Origin: Molossus alvarezi
Lineage: Eukaryota > Chordata > Mammalia > Chiroptera > Molossidae
Direction: 5' to 3'
Length of the DNA: 64,000 nt
Assembly (NCBI GenBank): GCA_037176705.1
Contig: CM073887.1
Location: 28,027,501 to 28,091,500, forward strand
This document shows, one piece after another, positions 47,630 through 61,051 of the stretch. Within the stretch, counting starts at the first letter, position 1; the number at the start of each line of letters is the position of its first letter. Made by a program: the position numbers and the translations under genes. The notes under the pieces are model-generated. The model worked only from the letters and a program-made list of their open reading frames with translations, searched no databases and had not been told where the DNA came from.

Positions 47630-49688
47630 TATATTTTAAAAATCCACTTTTTGAAGAACCTCTATAATATTTTTTCTAGTGACTGTACCAATTTACATTT
47701 CAACAACAGTGCCCAAGGACTCCCTTTTCTCTGCAGTCTTGCCAACACTTATCTCTTGTCTTTTTAGTAATAGCTATTCTAACAGGTATAAGGTAAAATC
47801 TCATTGTGGTTTTGATTTGCATTTTTCTGGTGACTTGTGATACTGAGCCCCTTTTCATGTTCCTGTTGGCCATCTGTATGTCTTCTTTGGGAAAAATGTC
47901 AATTCAGGTCTTTTGCCCATTTCACAATTAGATTATTTGGTTTTTTGACATTGAGTTGAATGATTTCCTTACTCATTTTGGATATTAACCTCGTATCAGG
48001 TATGTGGTTTGCAAATACATTCTCCTATTTCATACGCTGTTTTTTTCATTTTGTTGATGTTTTCTTTAACTGTGAAGAAGCTTTTTAGTTTGATGTAGTT
48101 CTACTTGTTTATTTTTAGTTTTTTGCTTATGCTTTGGGTGTCATATTTATAAAATCATTGCCAAGATTTCAAAAAGATTTTCTCTATGTTTTCTCCTAGG
48201 AAATTTATAGAAGTAGGTCTTACATTTAAGTATTTTATCCATTTTGAATTACTTTTGGTGAGTGGTATAAAATAGAGGTAGAGTGTCATCCTTTTGCAGG
48301 TGAATATTCTGTTTTCCCAGCAACATTCATTGAGGATTGTGCTGTCCATTGAGTATTCTTGGCTTCCTTGTCAAAGATTAGTTGACCATATATGCAAGGA
48401 TTTATTTCTGGCTCTTTGCTCTGTTACATTTGTCCATGTGACTATTTTCATGCTAGTATCATACTTTTAAAATTACACTTGCTTTGTAATATTTTGAAAT
48501 CAGGAAGTGTGTTGCCTTCAGCTTTGTTCTTTCTCAGGATTACTTTCACTATTTGGAGCCTTTTGTGGTTTCATATAAATTTTAGGATTGCGTGTTTCTG
48601 TTTCTGTACAATATGCCATGTGGGGCCAGAGGCTGTTCTTAACAACTGGGCACAGCTGCTGGCTTAATTCCCTGCCCAAGCACAGCTGTAGGATGGACTC
48701 TCCAGCTGCTTAGATTCTTTGGTCAGGCTTCCTGATTGCCTGGGGCTGGAGGCTATAGTCAGCAATTAGACAGGGCTGTGGAATTGCTCCCATGCCCAGA
48801 GTAGGATCCATGGACGTTGTGGCCCATTGACTGGGGACCTGAATCAAGCAGAACTACCCATCGAGCTCCCGTCAGAACCACTGGCTTGGTTCAGCAGATC
48901 TGCAGAGCTGCTGACTGGGATCTCTTCTATGGCACTGCTGCATGCATGGTTGTGCAATGGTCTACTTGACCACCTAGGTTCAGGCTTCTTGGTCAGGTGG
49001 GATTGGATGCCATACTCAGTCGTGGGTGGGTTTTGAATTTGCTTCCCTGCTTAGGTGGGTCTGTAGAACAGTCTCCATGACTAGCACACCCATTTGGCTG
49101 GAGACCTGAACTAGGCGGAACTGCCCACTGAACTACCTGGCCAGACAGGGCCACCTGCTTTGCTCAGTTGATGGGCACAGCAGCTGGCTAGGATCTTCCC
49201 CCAGGTCAGCTTTGAGAAGGAGTGAAGTCTTCCAGCATCAGAGTGCTGGTTGCTGAACACACTGTCCCATCTTTGTTCCTATCTGATCTTCAGCAGTCAA
49301 GTCCCAGAGATTTCCTCAGTGATTCCTGTGAGGTGAGACCAAAGTGGGTATCCTGGGAAGCACCCCACAGTGCTGAGGAAGCTGGATGTCCACCTTGGGC
49401 TCTTCTTCCATCATTGGAGAAACCACAGGCCTCCATTGTTTCTCTTGGTGAGGAACTTTGCTGGCCTGGAGGAGGGGCAATGTGGTCAGAGTGCAGCTGT
49501 TTCTGTCACCTTCTAATTTAGTCCTTCTCAGTCTCTCTGGTCCAGGGCCATGCTTCTGCCCCGGGTCCTGGCATTTTTCACAATGGTTTCTTTTGATAGT
49601 TGCTCATTAGTCTTCTTGTGAACTGGTCTTCTTGTGAGGAGACTGAAGTTAAGAATGACTTATGTGCCCATCTTGATGACATCACTCT
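47630..49688 (-). mobile_element. Old L1 with 5' end joined to distal ORF2
   Basis: The left part (47630-48608) is antisense ORF2 3' half: 'ttttgatttgcatttttctg', 'ggccatctgtatgtcttctt', 'cagcaacattcattgaggat'. The right part (48611-49688) is GC-richer, with repeated 'cagctgctggctt'-type phrases. It ends 'cccatcttgatgacatcact', the complement of the typical 'gagtgatgtcatcaagatgg' start of a mammalian L1 5' UTR. ORF1 and the reverse-transcriptase half of ORF2 are absent between them. No TSD was resolved. An alternative is that two unrelated old insertions abut. Confidence 0.6.
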
Positions 49689-51918
49689 TAACTTTTAGTT
49701 CTTATAAGTTTCTAGTTCTGAAAACATGGATTAACATAATAAGTATCATATATTCTCTCTCTCTCTCTCTGATGGTATCAGTAGAGTACCTTTAATTAAA
49801 GCATGCAACAAACATTTTGAATGTCATAGGTACATGATTAATATTGTTGAAGTACACTGTCTATGGCAAGGTGAATTTTTATTTTGCTATGTGCCCAAGA
49901 TGGTTGAAGATTTTCATATTAGCTTCTGATTAAAAAAATTTTTGTGCTCATGATATAGGCTGAGTTTTGGTCTTCATCTTGATTACCAAGCTTTATTGCT
50001 GAATTAATCCTGTGAGATGAGCCAACAAGACTGCTTCTGTTGTCATATGCATGTAGGCATCAACTAATAGTTGCATCTGGATAAGTGTCTTGAGAATGAA
50101 ATGTGTTTTGTGTAGCTAATCGAGTTGTAATTTTTAAAGGGATGCAACAAATATATTTCAACACTGATCTCCAACATCCTTGTTTTATTCTCACAATACC
50201 TCACTTCTCTTGATGTTGAAATATAATGGGAGATCCAGGCTCCTGGAACTTATCCATGAGCTTCCAGATGTATTACTCTGAATTAATAAACCTTGGTGAA
50301 ATTACATAGAAGTCCTACTCTCCTAGTAACTGACATAATTCAGTTTGATTTAGTGTATAAATAGTAGAAATGAATCAAAATGGACAGGGCAAACTGACAA
50401 GATCAAGTAATAAATTATGGTTCCAATTTATTCCATCCTGTCAACTAATCTAAACTTTACCCTCCTCATACAATCTAAAAGTTAAGGTTATTGCAGAATG
50501 TTTTGATCTCAAAACTCTGTACAAATATATATCTGATTGGTTTAGAATGAAATTTTTTATTCTGTATGACCTGAGTACTTTGTCAAATGGGAACATTGAC
50601 AAACGAGGTAGGCAACATCTTCTAACCTATGTCTATTTTTCAAAGCATTATTGAGTTTTATATTGTAACCTATTACTACTCTTACAACTCATTGTCATTT
50701 TTATACTTCATTCTTTTTCTTAAAACTAAACAATATGACACAAACAGACACACACACACACACACACACACAAAACCTACAAGCTTTTACTGACACATAA
50801 AAATATATTCCCTTCATTTAGTTTATTTTGTTAAGAAAGGTGTAAAACAAAGACCTTAAAGTAGAAACATATAATTAAAAGTCATATAAAATAGGAAACA
50901 AATATATAAAAAAGTTTAGTTTGTATGATTGAGCATAAAATTAACTCTGAGCTTCCAAAAGCAAGACAAGTATATATAAAAGTACTGCTGTGTGATTTTT
51001 GTTCTCAGACAACATAAAAGTACATAAGTTATTGAAAGAAATTACATGTTATTGAAAGAATGCCAATGTTTCTGGCATTAAAACTATAAGGGAATTTATC
51101 ACATGAATCCAAAAATAAGAGTTAAGGACAATAAATTATAATATCCAAATAATGAATTTGTAAAGATGCAAAAAAGTTCTTCTTAAAAATATTTTATCTA
51201 TTGATGTTCAAAGTAAATAATTAAATCATACGGAATAATAGTTTGTTGGTAATGTGAAGTGTGTGTGTGTGCGTGTGTGTGTGTGCTTTCTACGTGATTT
51301 CAAAGTCAGCTGTTAGATACCTGCTCTCTAAAGGACAAGAACTAGTGTGTCCCTTAAATAATCTTTGTCAAATACCAATTTTCTTGCCTAGGAAAGGATC
51401 TCTAGAGAGTCATCAATTCAAAGTTAAAATTTCTGGCCATACCTTTGTTACAAACAGATGCAAGTATGCTACCTTTCAGAAAAAATAAAGAAACATATTA
51501 TTTGAATTCTAGCCAGATACATAACAAGTTTTCTAGTCTCTCTTCTAGATCCCCTCATCTCCATTCTAGTGTCATTTTTCTTCTTCAACATGAGCAATAT
51601 TCTAGCTCCAAAGGTAAATTCTAATGAGCCTGGACTGCTCAAATCATACATCAATCCCCCATTTCTTTCCCCAGTTGCTTATTAAGGCACAGGGGAGATG
51701 TTCAAGTCTCTATGAGTAAAGGTTGATGGCAAGAAATGAGTAAAAGCCAATACTTGATAAGAAATTTCTCTTGTACAAAGTGGAACAAAGCTATAACTAC
51801 TTATATATTCACACGTTGGTACTAAACAATCCATAGATCTAGTTTTTAGATGTAAAATATAATGATATTGCTTCATGTATTCATTGGCTAAATTTTGAAC
51901 TTTTCATAGGATACCGTA
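49689..51918. other. AT-rich anonymous DNA with microsatellites
   Basis: (CT)n at 49753-49771, (CA)n at 50745-50772 and (GT)n with one GC at 51260-51284. A 13-bp word, 'gttattgaaagaa', is repeated at about 51029 and 51048. No gene was seen. Confidence 0.6.
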
Positions 51919-51933
51919 GAGATTTTGCATCTT

Positions 51934-54848
51934 TTAAAAAAATTATTTATTTATTTATTTTTGTTACAGATGTTTCTTCTTTTTCCCCTACTGATTCCCC
52001 CCTTCACCTCCCTCCTCACCCTGTCCCCAGCTTTGTTGTCCATGTCCATTGTCCATGCATATATGCATATAAGTTCTGTGGTTTCTCTCTCTCCCACTGC
52101 TCCCTCTACTGGGGATTGTCAGTCTGTACCCCACTTCTACATCTCTGGGACTACCCCATTCCTCAGACTGTTATGATCATTATATTCCACAAATAAGAGA
52201 GATCATATGATACTTGTCTTTCTCTGTTTGGCTTGTTTCACTTAGGATAATACCTTCCAGGTCCCTCCATATCATCTCAAATGATAAGAGATCTTTCTTT
52301 CTTACAGCTGCATAGTACTCCATTGTCTATATGTACCACTGCTTTTTTTCTCTAATCATCTACTGATTGACATTTGGACTGTTTCCAGATCTTAGCTGTT
52401 GTAAGTAGTGCTGCTACGAACATGGGGATACATATATTCTTTCTGAATGGTACTTCAGGCTTCTTGGAGTATATTCCTAGAAGTGGGATCACTGGGTCTA
52501 ATGGAAGTTCAATTTTTAATTTTTTGAGGTAACACCCTATTGCTTTCCACAGTTGCTGCACCAGTCCGCATTCCCACCAGCAGTGTACTCGAGTCCCCTT
52601 TTCTCCACACCCTCGCCATCACTTGTTGTTTGATGATTTGTTGATGGCAGCCATTCTGACAGGTGTGAGGTGATACCTCATTGTTGTTTTATTTTGCATC
52701 TCTCTGATGATTAGTGATGTTGAGCATTTCTTCATAGGTCTCTTAGCCATTTGTATGTCCTGTTTGGAGAGGTGTCTATTTAGTTCCTCTGCCCATTTTT
52801 TAATTGAGTTATTTGTCTTCCTTTTGGTGAGTTGTATGAGACTCCTTTTGTTCAGTTGTATGAGTTGTAAGGGAAATTATCCCCTCGATGATATATCATT
52901 GGCAATGATGCTCTCTCATACAGTAGGTTACCTTTCCATTTTGATGATTGTATCTTTTGCTGTGCAGAAGCGTTTTAGTTTGATGTAGTCCCATGTGTTC
53001 ATTTTCACCTTTGTTTCTGTTGCCTTCGGTGATGTATCAGTGAAAATTCTGCTGTGTATGATGTCTGAAATGTTGTTGCCTACAGTTTCTTCTAGGATTT
53101 TTATGGATTCATGAGTCACATTTAAGTCTTTTATCCATTTTGAGTTTATTCTTGTGTATGGTGTAAGTTGATGGTCTAGTTTCATTTTTTTTGCATGTAG
53201 CTGTCCAATATTCCCAACACCATTTATTAAAGAGGCTGTCTTTACTCCTCTGTATGCTCTTGCCTCCTTTGGCAAATATTAATTGAGCTATTGCCTTGGG
53301 TTCATTTCTGGGTTCTCTGTTCTGTTCCACTGGTCTATATGCCTGTTCTTGTGCCAGTACCAGGCTGTTTTGATTACAGTGGCTTTGTAGTATAACCTGA
53401 AATCTGGTAATGTGATCCCTCCAACTTTGTTCTTCTTTTTCAAGATTGCTGTGGCTATTTGAGGTCTTTTTTGGTTCCATATGAACTTTTGAAGTATGTG
53501 TTCTAGTTCTGTAAAATATGTCGTTGGTATTTTGATGGGGATTGCATTGAATCTATATATACTTTGGGCAGTATGGACATTTTAATGATGGTAATTCTTC
53601 CAATCCATGAACAAGGTATGTGCTTCCACTTTTTTATATCTTCCTCTATTTCTTTCTTCAATGTCCTGTAGTTTTCTGCGAATAGGTTTTTACTTCTTTG
53701 GTTAAGTTTATTCCTAGGTATCTTAATTTTTTTGCTGTGATGGTAAATAGGGTTGTTTTTTCAGTTTCTCTTTCTGCGAGTTCATCATTGGTGTATAAGA
53801 ATGCCGTCAATTTTTGACATTAATTTTGTATCCTGCTACTTTGCCAAATTCATTTATTAAGTCTAGTAGATTTTTGATGGAGTCTTTAAGGTTTTCTATG
53901 TTTAATATCATGTCATATGCAAATAATGACAGTTTCACTTCCTCCTTTCCAATTTGGATCCCCTTTATTTTTACTTCATGTCTGATTGGTGTGGCTAAGA
54001 CTTCCAGTACTATGTTAAATTAGAGTGGCAAAAGTGGGCATCCCTGTCTTGTTTCTGTTCTTAAGGAAAACACTTTTAGTTTCTGCCCATTGAATATGAT
54101 GTTGGCTGTAGGTCTTTCATATAAGGTCTTTATTATGTCTAGATATGATCCCTCTATTTCCACATTGCTGAGCATTTTTATCAGAAATGTATGCTGGATT
54201 TTGTCGAATGCTTTTCCAGCATCTACTGATATGAACATGTGGTTTTTATTCTTCATGTATTTATGTGCTGTATCACATTTATTGATTTGCGAATATTGTA
54301 CCAGCCTTGCATCCCTGGGATGAATTACATTTGGTCATGGTGAATAATTTTTTTGATGTATTTCTGGATCCGATTTGCTAGTATTTTGTTCAGGATTTTG
54401 GCATCTATGTTCATCAGGGATATTGACCTGTAGTTTTCTTTCTTTGTAGTGTCTTTTTCTGGTTTTGGAATTAGAATTATGCTGGCCTCATAGAACGAGT
54501 TTGGAAGTCCTCTTGAATTTTTTGAAATAGTTTGAGGAGAACGGGTGTTAGTTCTTCTTTGAATGTTCCGTAAAATTCCCCCGTGAAACCGTCCGGGCCT
54601 GGGCTTGTGTTTGCTGTAAGAGTCTTGCTTACATCTTCAAATTCCTTAGTTGTTATAGGTCTGTTCAAGTTTTCTATCTCTTCCCTGTTCAATTTTGGGA
54701 GACTATGTGTTTCTAGAAATTTGTCCATTTTGCTTAGATTGTCGAATTTATTGCTGTATAATTGTTCATAATATTTGTTCACGATCCTTTGTATTTCTGT
54801 GGTATCAGTTATTATGTCTCCTGTTTTTTTTTTCTGATTTTGTGTATT
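51934..54848 (-). mobile_element. 5'-truncated L1 LINE, 2.9 kb, with 15-bp TSD
   Basis: Antisense L1 containing most of ORF2 from before the reverse-transcriptase domain to the 3' UTR. Readable ORF2 pieces include [57 protein letters not shown] and [17 protein letters not shown]. They lie in different frames with stops. The catalytic motif reads FAYD (53912-53923) instead of FADD, so the copy is dead. The tail is (ATTT)n-like. A perfect 15-bp TSD, 'gagattttgcatctt', lies at 51919-51933 and 54849-54863. The first three residues of the 127-codon minus-strand open frame come from the TSD, not the L1. A single bat-type L1 insertion; ORF1 and the endonuclease domain are lost by 5' truncation. Confidence 0.96.
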
Positions 54849-54863
54849 GAGATTTTGCATCTT

Positions 54864-57800
54864 AATATCACTTTTTTTTTTCTAGTATGAAAGGCATGAA
54901 GTTAGTGTGAACTATTAAACCACATATGTTAACAGGAAAAAGTATGGAAAATATTTTTAGCTTTCCATATATGCTGAAAGACCTAATAATAAGGTTTTCT
55001 GATGGTAACTACTTAAGCTGACTATATAACTAAAATACATCAGAGGTACATTCAGCCATGCTATTATCAGGTTGCTCTTCCAGAGGTCAGATTGAGTAGG
55101 AGACATTGGTAAATGGGGATCTTTCTGCCTAAAGGACTATCTTAAGAGTCTGACAGTCATCTTAGCCTCCATATACATCATAGTTGGCATCAGAAGATGT
55201 TCAGAGGTAAGAACAGTACAAGTTTCCTAAATCTATAGCAATGTCTCAGGGATTTGGATTGGACACATTTACACAGCAGAACTGTCTGTACCCCTACCCT
55301 CAGCAAAAATTTCTTCTTTAAATACTTTATTTTCTGTTTTTCTGGGATATAACAGAGATTTATATATTGTTGAAAATCTATGCAAAATCATCTTGAGATT
55401 AAAGTTAGCTCAATATTGGGATAGCTGGGTTCTATTTCAGAAGTTTATGTCATTAAACTTTAGATAAAAAGTTTAGTGGAGAGTCATTTAAAAAGCATAT
55501 ATTTTTTTAAGATTCAGTACATTGTTCAAAAATTATTAACTTTGTTAGTGAATGTCCATATTGGGCACTCAATAAATATTTGTTGAATGGAATTGATAAG
55601 TATAATGAGTTTGCTGTGTAGAATTATGTTCTAATTTTCTTCACTTACTGGGTTCAAAATTAAGACAAACAATGTTCATTATACCCCAGTTTCCTCATCT
55701 GTAGTATTAGAGACACCTACCCCCTTTGATGGATGATTGTAGCTCTGTTTAAGAAGTATCCTCATACGAACCTTATGGATCGTAATAAAAACATTTGACA
55801 TACTTGCTCTAAAACACAAAATTTCTGTCAATGATATAAATAAAATGTAGGAGAGAAAAAGTGAGGCATAATAGAAACAAATGTTTCTGCTTTTGTAGCA
55901 GAGCAGGTTTTCATTCTGTGCTTCCCTGGCTAACCAGTGTGAAATACAATCATATGTCCTGGTCCACTACATAACTGCAGTTATCAGTTAACATCGAGGC
56001 AAAAGAACCAGAACGAGGAGATTAAAACTGAGTTCAAAAGTACAGACACACACTTTTTCTTAAATTTGAAAATATCCAGAATATGTCTTAATTATCACCC
56101 CACTTGGAATGGAGTGTAAGACTCTGCCTCCCGGCAGCAGAGACAGTCCGAGCACTTCTGGATTCAGTGTCCACAGCCCTGAAGACCAAGAAGGTGTACG
56201 CTTGGAGGGCCTTTCAGCCCAGGAAACGGAAGTCGACTCATTTCTGGCCCTGCCGCTTGCAACTCTAGTTCAGCCTTGGAAACCCTGATGCAGCTTGTCT
56301 CGAGGCATCCCTGTTTAATCTGTGAGTTACAGATGGTTTAGAGGGTTACAATTTCAAGAATACCTATTTAACTCATTTTATGAAAGAAGAGAAGTGTAGA
56401 ATTGTTCAATTTGCTATTATAGTTGAAAATTGTATCACTATTTTAAATAAATGGATTGTATATTTTAAATTGAAAACTTCTAATTAGTAATGAATATAAA
56501 ATTTGTGTAGAAAATTCAGTAATCAATAGAATGATAGTTTTTATTCTGCATAAACTTTTAAAATGTCTTCTTACTAAATGTCTTTACTTACTTAGGTAGA
56601 GCCTTAGGTAAAATATGCCTAGTGACTGAAGTGATTGTACTTAAATCGAATGTGTCCCATTCAAAAATTATAAATATATATTATCTGAGGTGTATGGCTC
56701 CATATTTACTTACTTATTTTCTATTTGATATGTATGCTTACAATAATCACTTAGCTGTTTTCCATTTAGCAAATTCTGTTTTTTGTTCTAAAATTTGATA
56801 ACAAATAAAACTTTGAGGCAAATTCCTTAAGATGTAACCCATTTGGACTTCAGCCTTGAAATCTCATAAAACTGCTTTGAATCACAGTACCCCCAAAAAG
56901 GCATGCTGAACAACTTCAAATTAACCTGTAATTAACTTATGGCTAGAAGGTTTACTTAAATTAGAATGCTCCCTGTTTCTCAGCTCCTGAGAATTAGTCC
57001 TTTATTATGGATATGTCGGGGCGGTATTAGGATTCAACATTTAAGAGCTTTGGAAATGATGCAGATAGAGGGACCTTCTAATGAGAAATCCCTACTCTAC
57101 TGGGGCACATGCTGAGTATTAAAAGAAATTCAGCCACAGAGGAAGAATAAGATGATGTGTGCATCAGATAGACAACCTGTGGACATTAGGAAGTTCTAAC
57201 CAGAGAAATGGAGTGTTCGCTCACAGTTGGAGCAAATCCATATTTACAGATCTAGCATTTCGCACAGTAGATATTAGGGAAAGTTTGTTTTCAGGTAACA
57301 AGTCCCTATGCCAGAGCAGCAATTGTATATTTAGCATTTATATCAACAGGTCACAGTTTCTAAGTTTATCCCCTGAAAGAGCTTATATTTTCTTTCCTCA
57401 GTATGATTTCTAGTAGACAGTAGAGAGAGAGAGGGAGGGAGGGAGAGAGGGAAAGAGAAAGAACACAAATGCAAAAGAGGAAAAGGATAAATTAAAAATA
57501 AAAAATTACTTACTGACACAAAAGTGAAACATGGGGAATTTTTTTTTAGAGGTTTCAAGTCAGCCTTATAAGATTGTGATTTGTCTGAATTGACATGCGT
57601 CTGAGTCTTTTGGCACTTCAATCTATTTTGAAGACCTACTAGCTATTAGGGATCATTTTAGAAATGAAGGTCATGGGGAACAGCCCGTAGGGTATGAAGG
57701 GACCAGGTGCATTTGGAAGTATAGCTTTGAAGGCAGTGTGTTGGGGAATACGACATGCCAATCTGAAGAAGGAAAAGGGGCAAACACTGAGAAGCGGATC

Positions 57801-59483
57801 GTAGCCCACGCTGCACCGTAGCCCTCACTGGGCGGTTAAGTAGAAGTGATGGTGGAGTCGGCAGTGGTTTGGGAGAGTGTAGCTGTAAATATAGCAGGTA
57901 ATTAAGACAAATGACATTTGGAGGCTGAAAAGAACATTTATTTGCAAGGGTAATAATATGTTTGTTTACTGTGATTGACAATTGGACACTTTTTAGATAC
58001 AGAGAGAATCAATTATTATAATTGCCTTTTGATAGAAAGATTAACATATAGTTACAGTTTTGGCTTTTCTAGAAGAGTGTGCTGAGAATTTCCTACCTGA
58101 GCTTTTTGCTTGTGGATGGCAAAAACATCAAAGATGCAATGGGTGGATGTAACAAATGTATATGAATCACATTATGATGGAAACTGGGCATCTAGGATTT
58201 TCTCATTAAGAGAAGGGCTAACATTCAGTACCTATTAAACTGCTTCCCGTCTGCAGTTTGATATATTCACTGTCGTGTGCCACTGAAGGTATTCTGTGAG
58301 CCAGTGATAGCATTCTCTTGGTTTGTGTGATCAACTGTCTCTAATTATGGTATAAAATCAATTGAAAGAATGTGTATTGCCCTCTTAATATTTAATTAGA
58401 TTTTTTAAATGAGCATTCTCTGATTGTAAAGTATGCATATTACAGCTGCTAGTGCTAATTGAAAGGCCCCTGAAGGGTCTAAAGGTATGCTCAGCATTAG
58501 CTGTGATGGTCTGTTTTGATGTTTTGTCAGTAACATCATGTTTTAGGGTATTGTTGAGTAGATCTAAGAGTGCTTTTGACATGTGGTACCCTCTATTCCC
58601 ACAGACTCTTCATTAGCCTTCGTTAAAGAGGTATTTGGGGATATGAGAAACACTAATGAGCAGGTTTTTTTTTCCCACTGGCAACATTTTTTCTGCCCAT
58701 CCAGCAGTTTTACAGCCAAATTTCTCACTTAAGTGATGTGGCATAATTTCATTGCCACGGGAGTTGAAATTTATTTGATATTAATTTTGAAGAGCTGGAG
58801 CTTTTAGAGGTAAAGACAGTGGAAGCCAAACACCTAAGACAGAGCTGTATTTGCCCTGCTATTCGGAATTTCTGAAGTGAGTGCTCCAGTAAACGGGATA
58901 AAGGGAGAGATTATAGATGTCTCGGTTATTCCCATAAATTTTGCAAAACCTTCGAATATCAGAAACAGAACACAGCTATTGCTCTACCTGGAAGAGAAAC
59001 GCCATTCCTGCTGTAAGTCTTTACTGCCCAGGTCTCCCCATCCCATTTGTCAGTCTGTGCTTTTCCATAACAATTTTCACTCTGAAAAAATATCCCCAGG
59101 GCTGAAAACTTATTAAAACTCTCTGTGTGGAGTAAGTGTGCTGCCTTGGGTGCTCTATAGAGCTGCAAAAAGAGAGGAGGCTGGTCCTACCCCTGGAGGC
59201 AGTAAATCTAATGAGAGCCACAGGCAAATTAAAAGGACTATGTGTATAAGACAGGTGACCAAATATTAACAAAGACACTGACATTCATAAAACAGGCTGA
59301 ATAAAAAGTTTGCCATCAAGTTAGTGAGCTGTTTTACACCAGGAACAGCGCAGCACTCTAGCCCTGTTGCTGCTAATAATAACTATCACTGAAATCCTAT
59401 GCTAGGCAATGTATTTACCTTATATTAAATCTTTACCATAGCCCTATAAGATAGTATAAGCAGAAATCAATAGAGAAGGCATT
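54864..59483. other. Mostly unique AT-rich DNA
   Basis: No gene was supported. An L2/MIR end-like 'cactcaataaatatttgttg' lies at 55565-55590 and a MIR-like scrap at 59395-59465. A CpG-richer patch lies at 56,120-56,320, a GA-rich tract at 57420-57460, and enhancer-like sequence at 58240-58780. The 79-codon plus-strand open frame at 58877-59116 includes a donor-like 'ctgtaagt' but shows no known domain. Confidence 0.4.
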
Positions 59484-59729
59484 TTTAAAATTTTTATTAA
59501 GACTTTTTGTATATATATTGTTGATAGAATTACAGATGTCCCCCAATAAGAGCAGAGAAAAATTGAGGAGATGGTATAGAGATTCTATATAGTCCCTACC
59601 CCCACACATGCACAGCCTCTCTCATTATTATCATCCCCCACCAGAGTGGTTATACTTGTTACAACAGATGAACCTACTTTGACACGTCATCACCAAAATT
59701 CCGTAGTTTACATTAGGGGTCACTCTTGG

Positions 59730-60530
59730 TGTTAAAAGGGAGGAGCAGTGTTTGGATTTGTTGTCTTGCAAAATTGAAGAATGAGTTCACGGAAAAAGGG
59801 ATAAGTGAAAGGAAAGTTTATTTGAAAGCTGGACAGATTCCCTGCAGTGGGGAGGGGAACCAAGTGGGTTGCCAGAGAGGTTCCTGTGTCCAGGGCTAAA
59901 TATATACTTTGCTAGCCTGTGATTGTTCCTTTCCAGAAATTCTGCCTAGCAACATCCATACATATTAAACCTGTTTTTCCCACCTGACTGGGTTCATCCC
60001 TAGGTTACCTATATGGGCCTTAGTGACTTCATTTTTTGATAATTTCAACTTCTCAGACTATTAGTGAGGAGGAGGGGAAACACCCTTGGAGCAACCCTAT
60101 GCTTGCTTTTGGTTTCTGCCCCAAATCCAACCTTGGTTTCCTATCATCCTTTTTAAGATGACCTGCTTTCTGCAGGAGGAACACTTTCCTCTACAGTTTC
60201 ACAGCAGAACTCATTCAGCAATCCTGTTGCCTTGTCTGAAACCAGCCTTTCAGGTTTTTCTGGTTATGTAATTGGCCTGTGCTCCTTCCAGGTGCTTCTG
60301 ATTTGCATTTCTGTAACTGGGGACTGGGAGTTTTGGCCTTGGAGGCGTAATTCCCATGTTGATTTTTGTTTTATTTTTAGATCTGTAGAGTCTGAATAAA
60401 CCTCCAGAGGTGCTGTGAACTGGGTTGCCTGCTTGTGTGCTGAGTTCCAAGTCACCTCAACCTTCCCACCTGTCTCAGCCTTTCTTTCCCGTGGTCCCGT
60501 CCCTCACTGCCTAACCTCCTCTATCTCCTC
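59730..60530 (-). repeat. Probable solitary ERV LTR inside the L1
   Basis: About 800 bp splits consecutive L1 sequence ('cttggtgtt' on the left, 'ctcagtgctgtac' on the right). Read on the minus strand it ends with a poly(A) signal (complement of 'tttatt' at 59817-59822) followed by about 90 bp of U5-like sequence, as in a retroviral LTR. The flanks 'cttgg' and 'ctcag' may be a decayed 5-bp TSD. The family is unidentified and the exact ends are approximate. No viral genes are present. Confidence 0.55.
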
Positions 60531-61051
60531 AGTGCTGTACCTTCTGTGGGTTAGTCTAATGATACCTCTCCGTCATTATATATATCCCATTATGTATCGA
60601 TGGGCTTTTATTTTTTCACTTAGTAATATGCATTTAAAGTTTCTCCATATTGTTTTATGGCTCATTTCTTTTTATCATTGAATAATATTCTATTGCCCGG
60701 ATTTACCACAGTTTATCCATTTACCTCCTGAAGGATGTCTTGGTTGCTTCCAAGTTTTGGTAATTATGAATAAAGCTGCTATAAAAATGTGTGTGCAGGT
60801 TTTTGTGTGGACATACATTTATAGATCTTTTGAGTAAATACCAAGGAGTACAACTGCTGGGTTGTATGGTAAGAGTATGTTGGTTTTGTAAGAAACTGCC
60901 AAAACTCATCCAAAGTAGCTGTATCATTTTGTATTCTCATGAGCAATGGATGAGAGTTCCTGTTGCTCCACATCCGGCATTTGGCTTCCTCAGATCCTAG
61001 CCATTGTGATAGATGGTACTGATATCTCAATGTTGTTTTACTTTGCAATTC

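Noticed and set aside
49222..49521. 99-codon plus-strand open frame in GC-rich DNA
   Set aside because: It lies in the putative antisense L1 5' UTR block, where GC content lengthens random frames.
53109..53480. 123-codon minus-strand open frame
   Set aside because: A C-terminal L1 ORF2 fragment in a dead L1, overlapped by another ORF2 fragment in a different frame.
54477..54860. 127-codon minus-strand open frame with reverse-transcriptase-like sequence
   Set aside because: It is a piece of the 5'-truncated L1 ORF2. It begins inside the target-site duplication and is followed by frame breaks, so it is not a host gene.
58877..59116. Possible exon with donor-like 'ctgtaagt'
   Set aside because: No recognised protein similarity and no matching acceptor or neighbouring exon. 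A lone donor-like word is common by chance.
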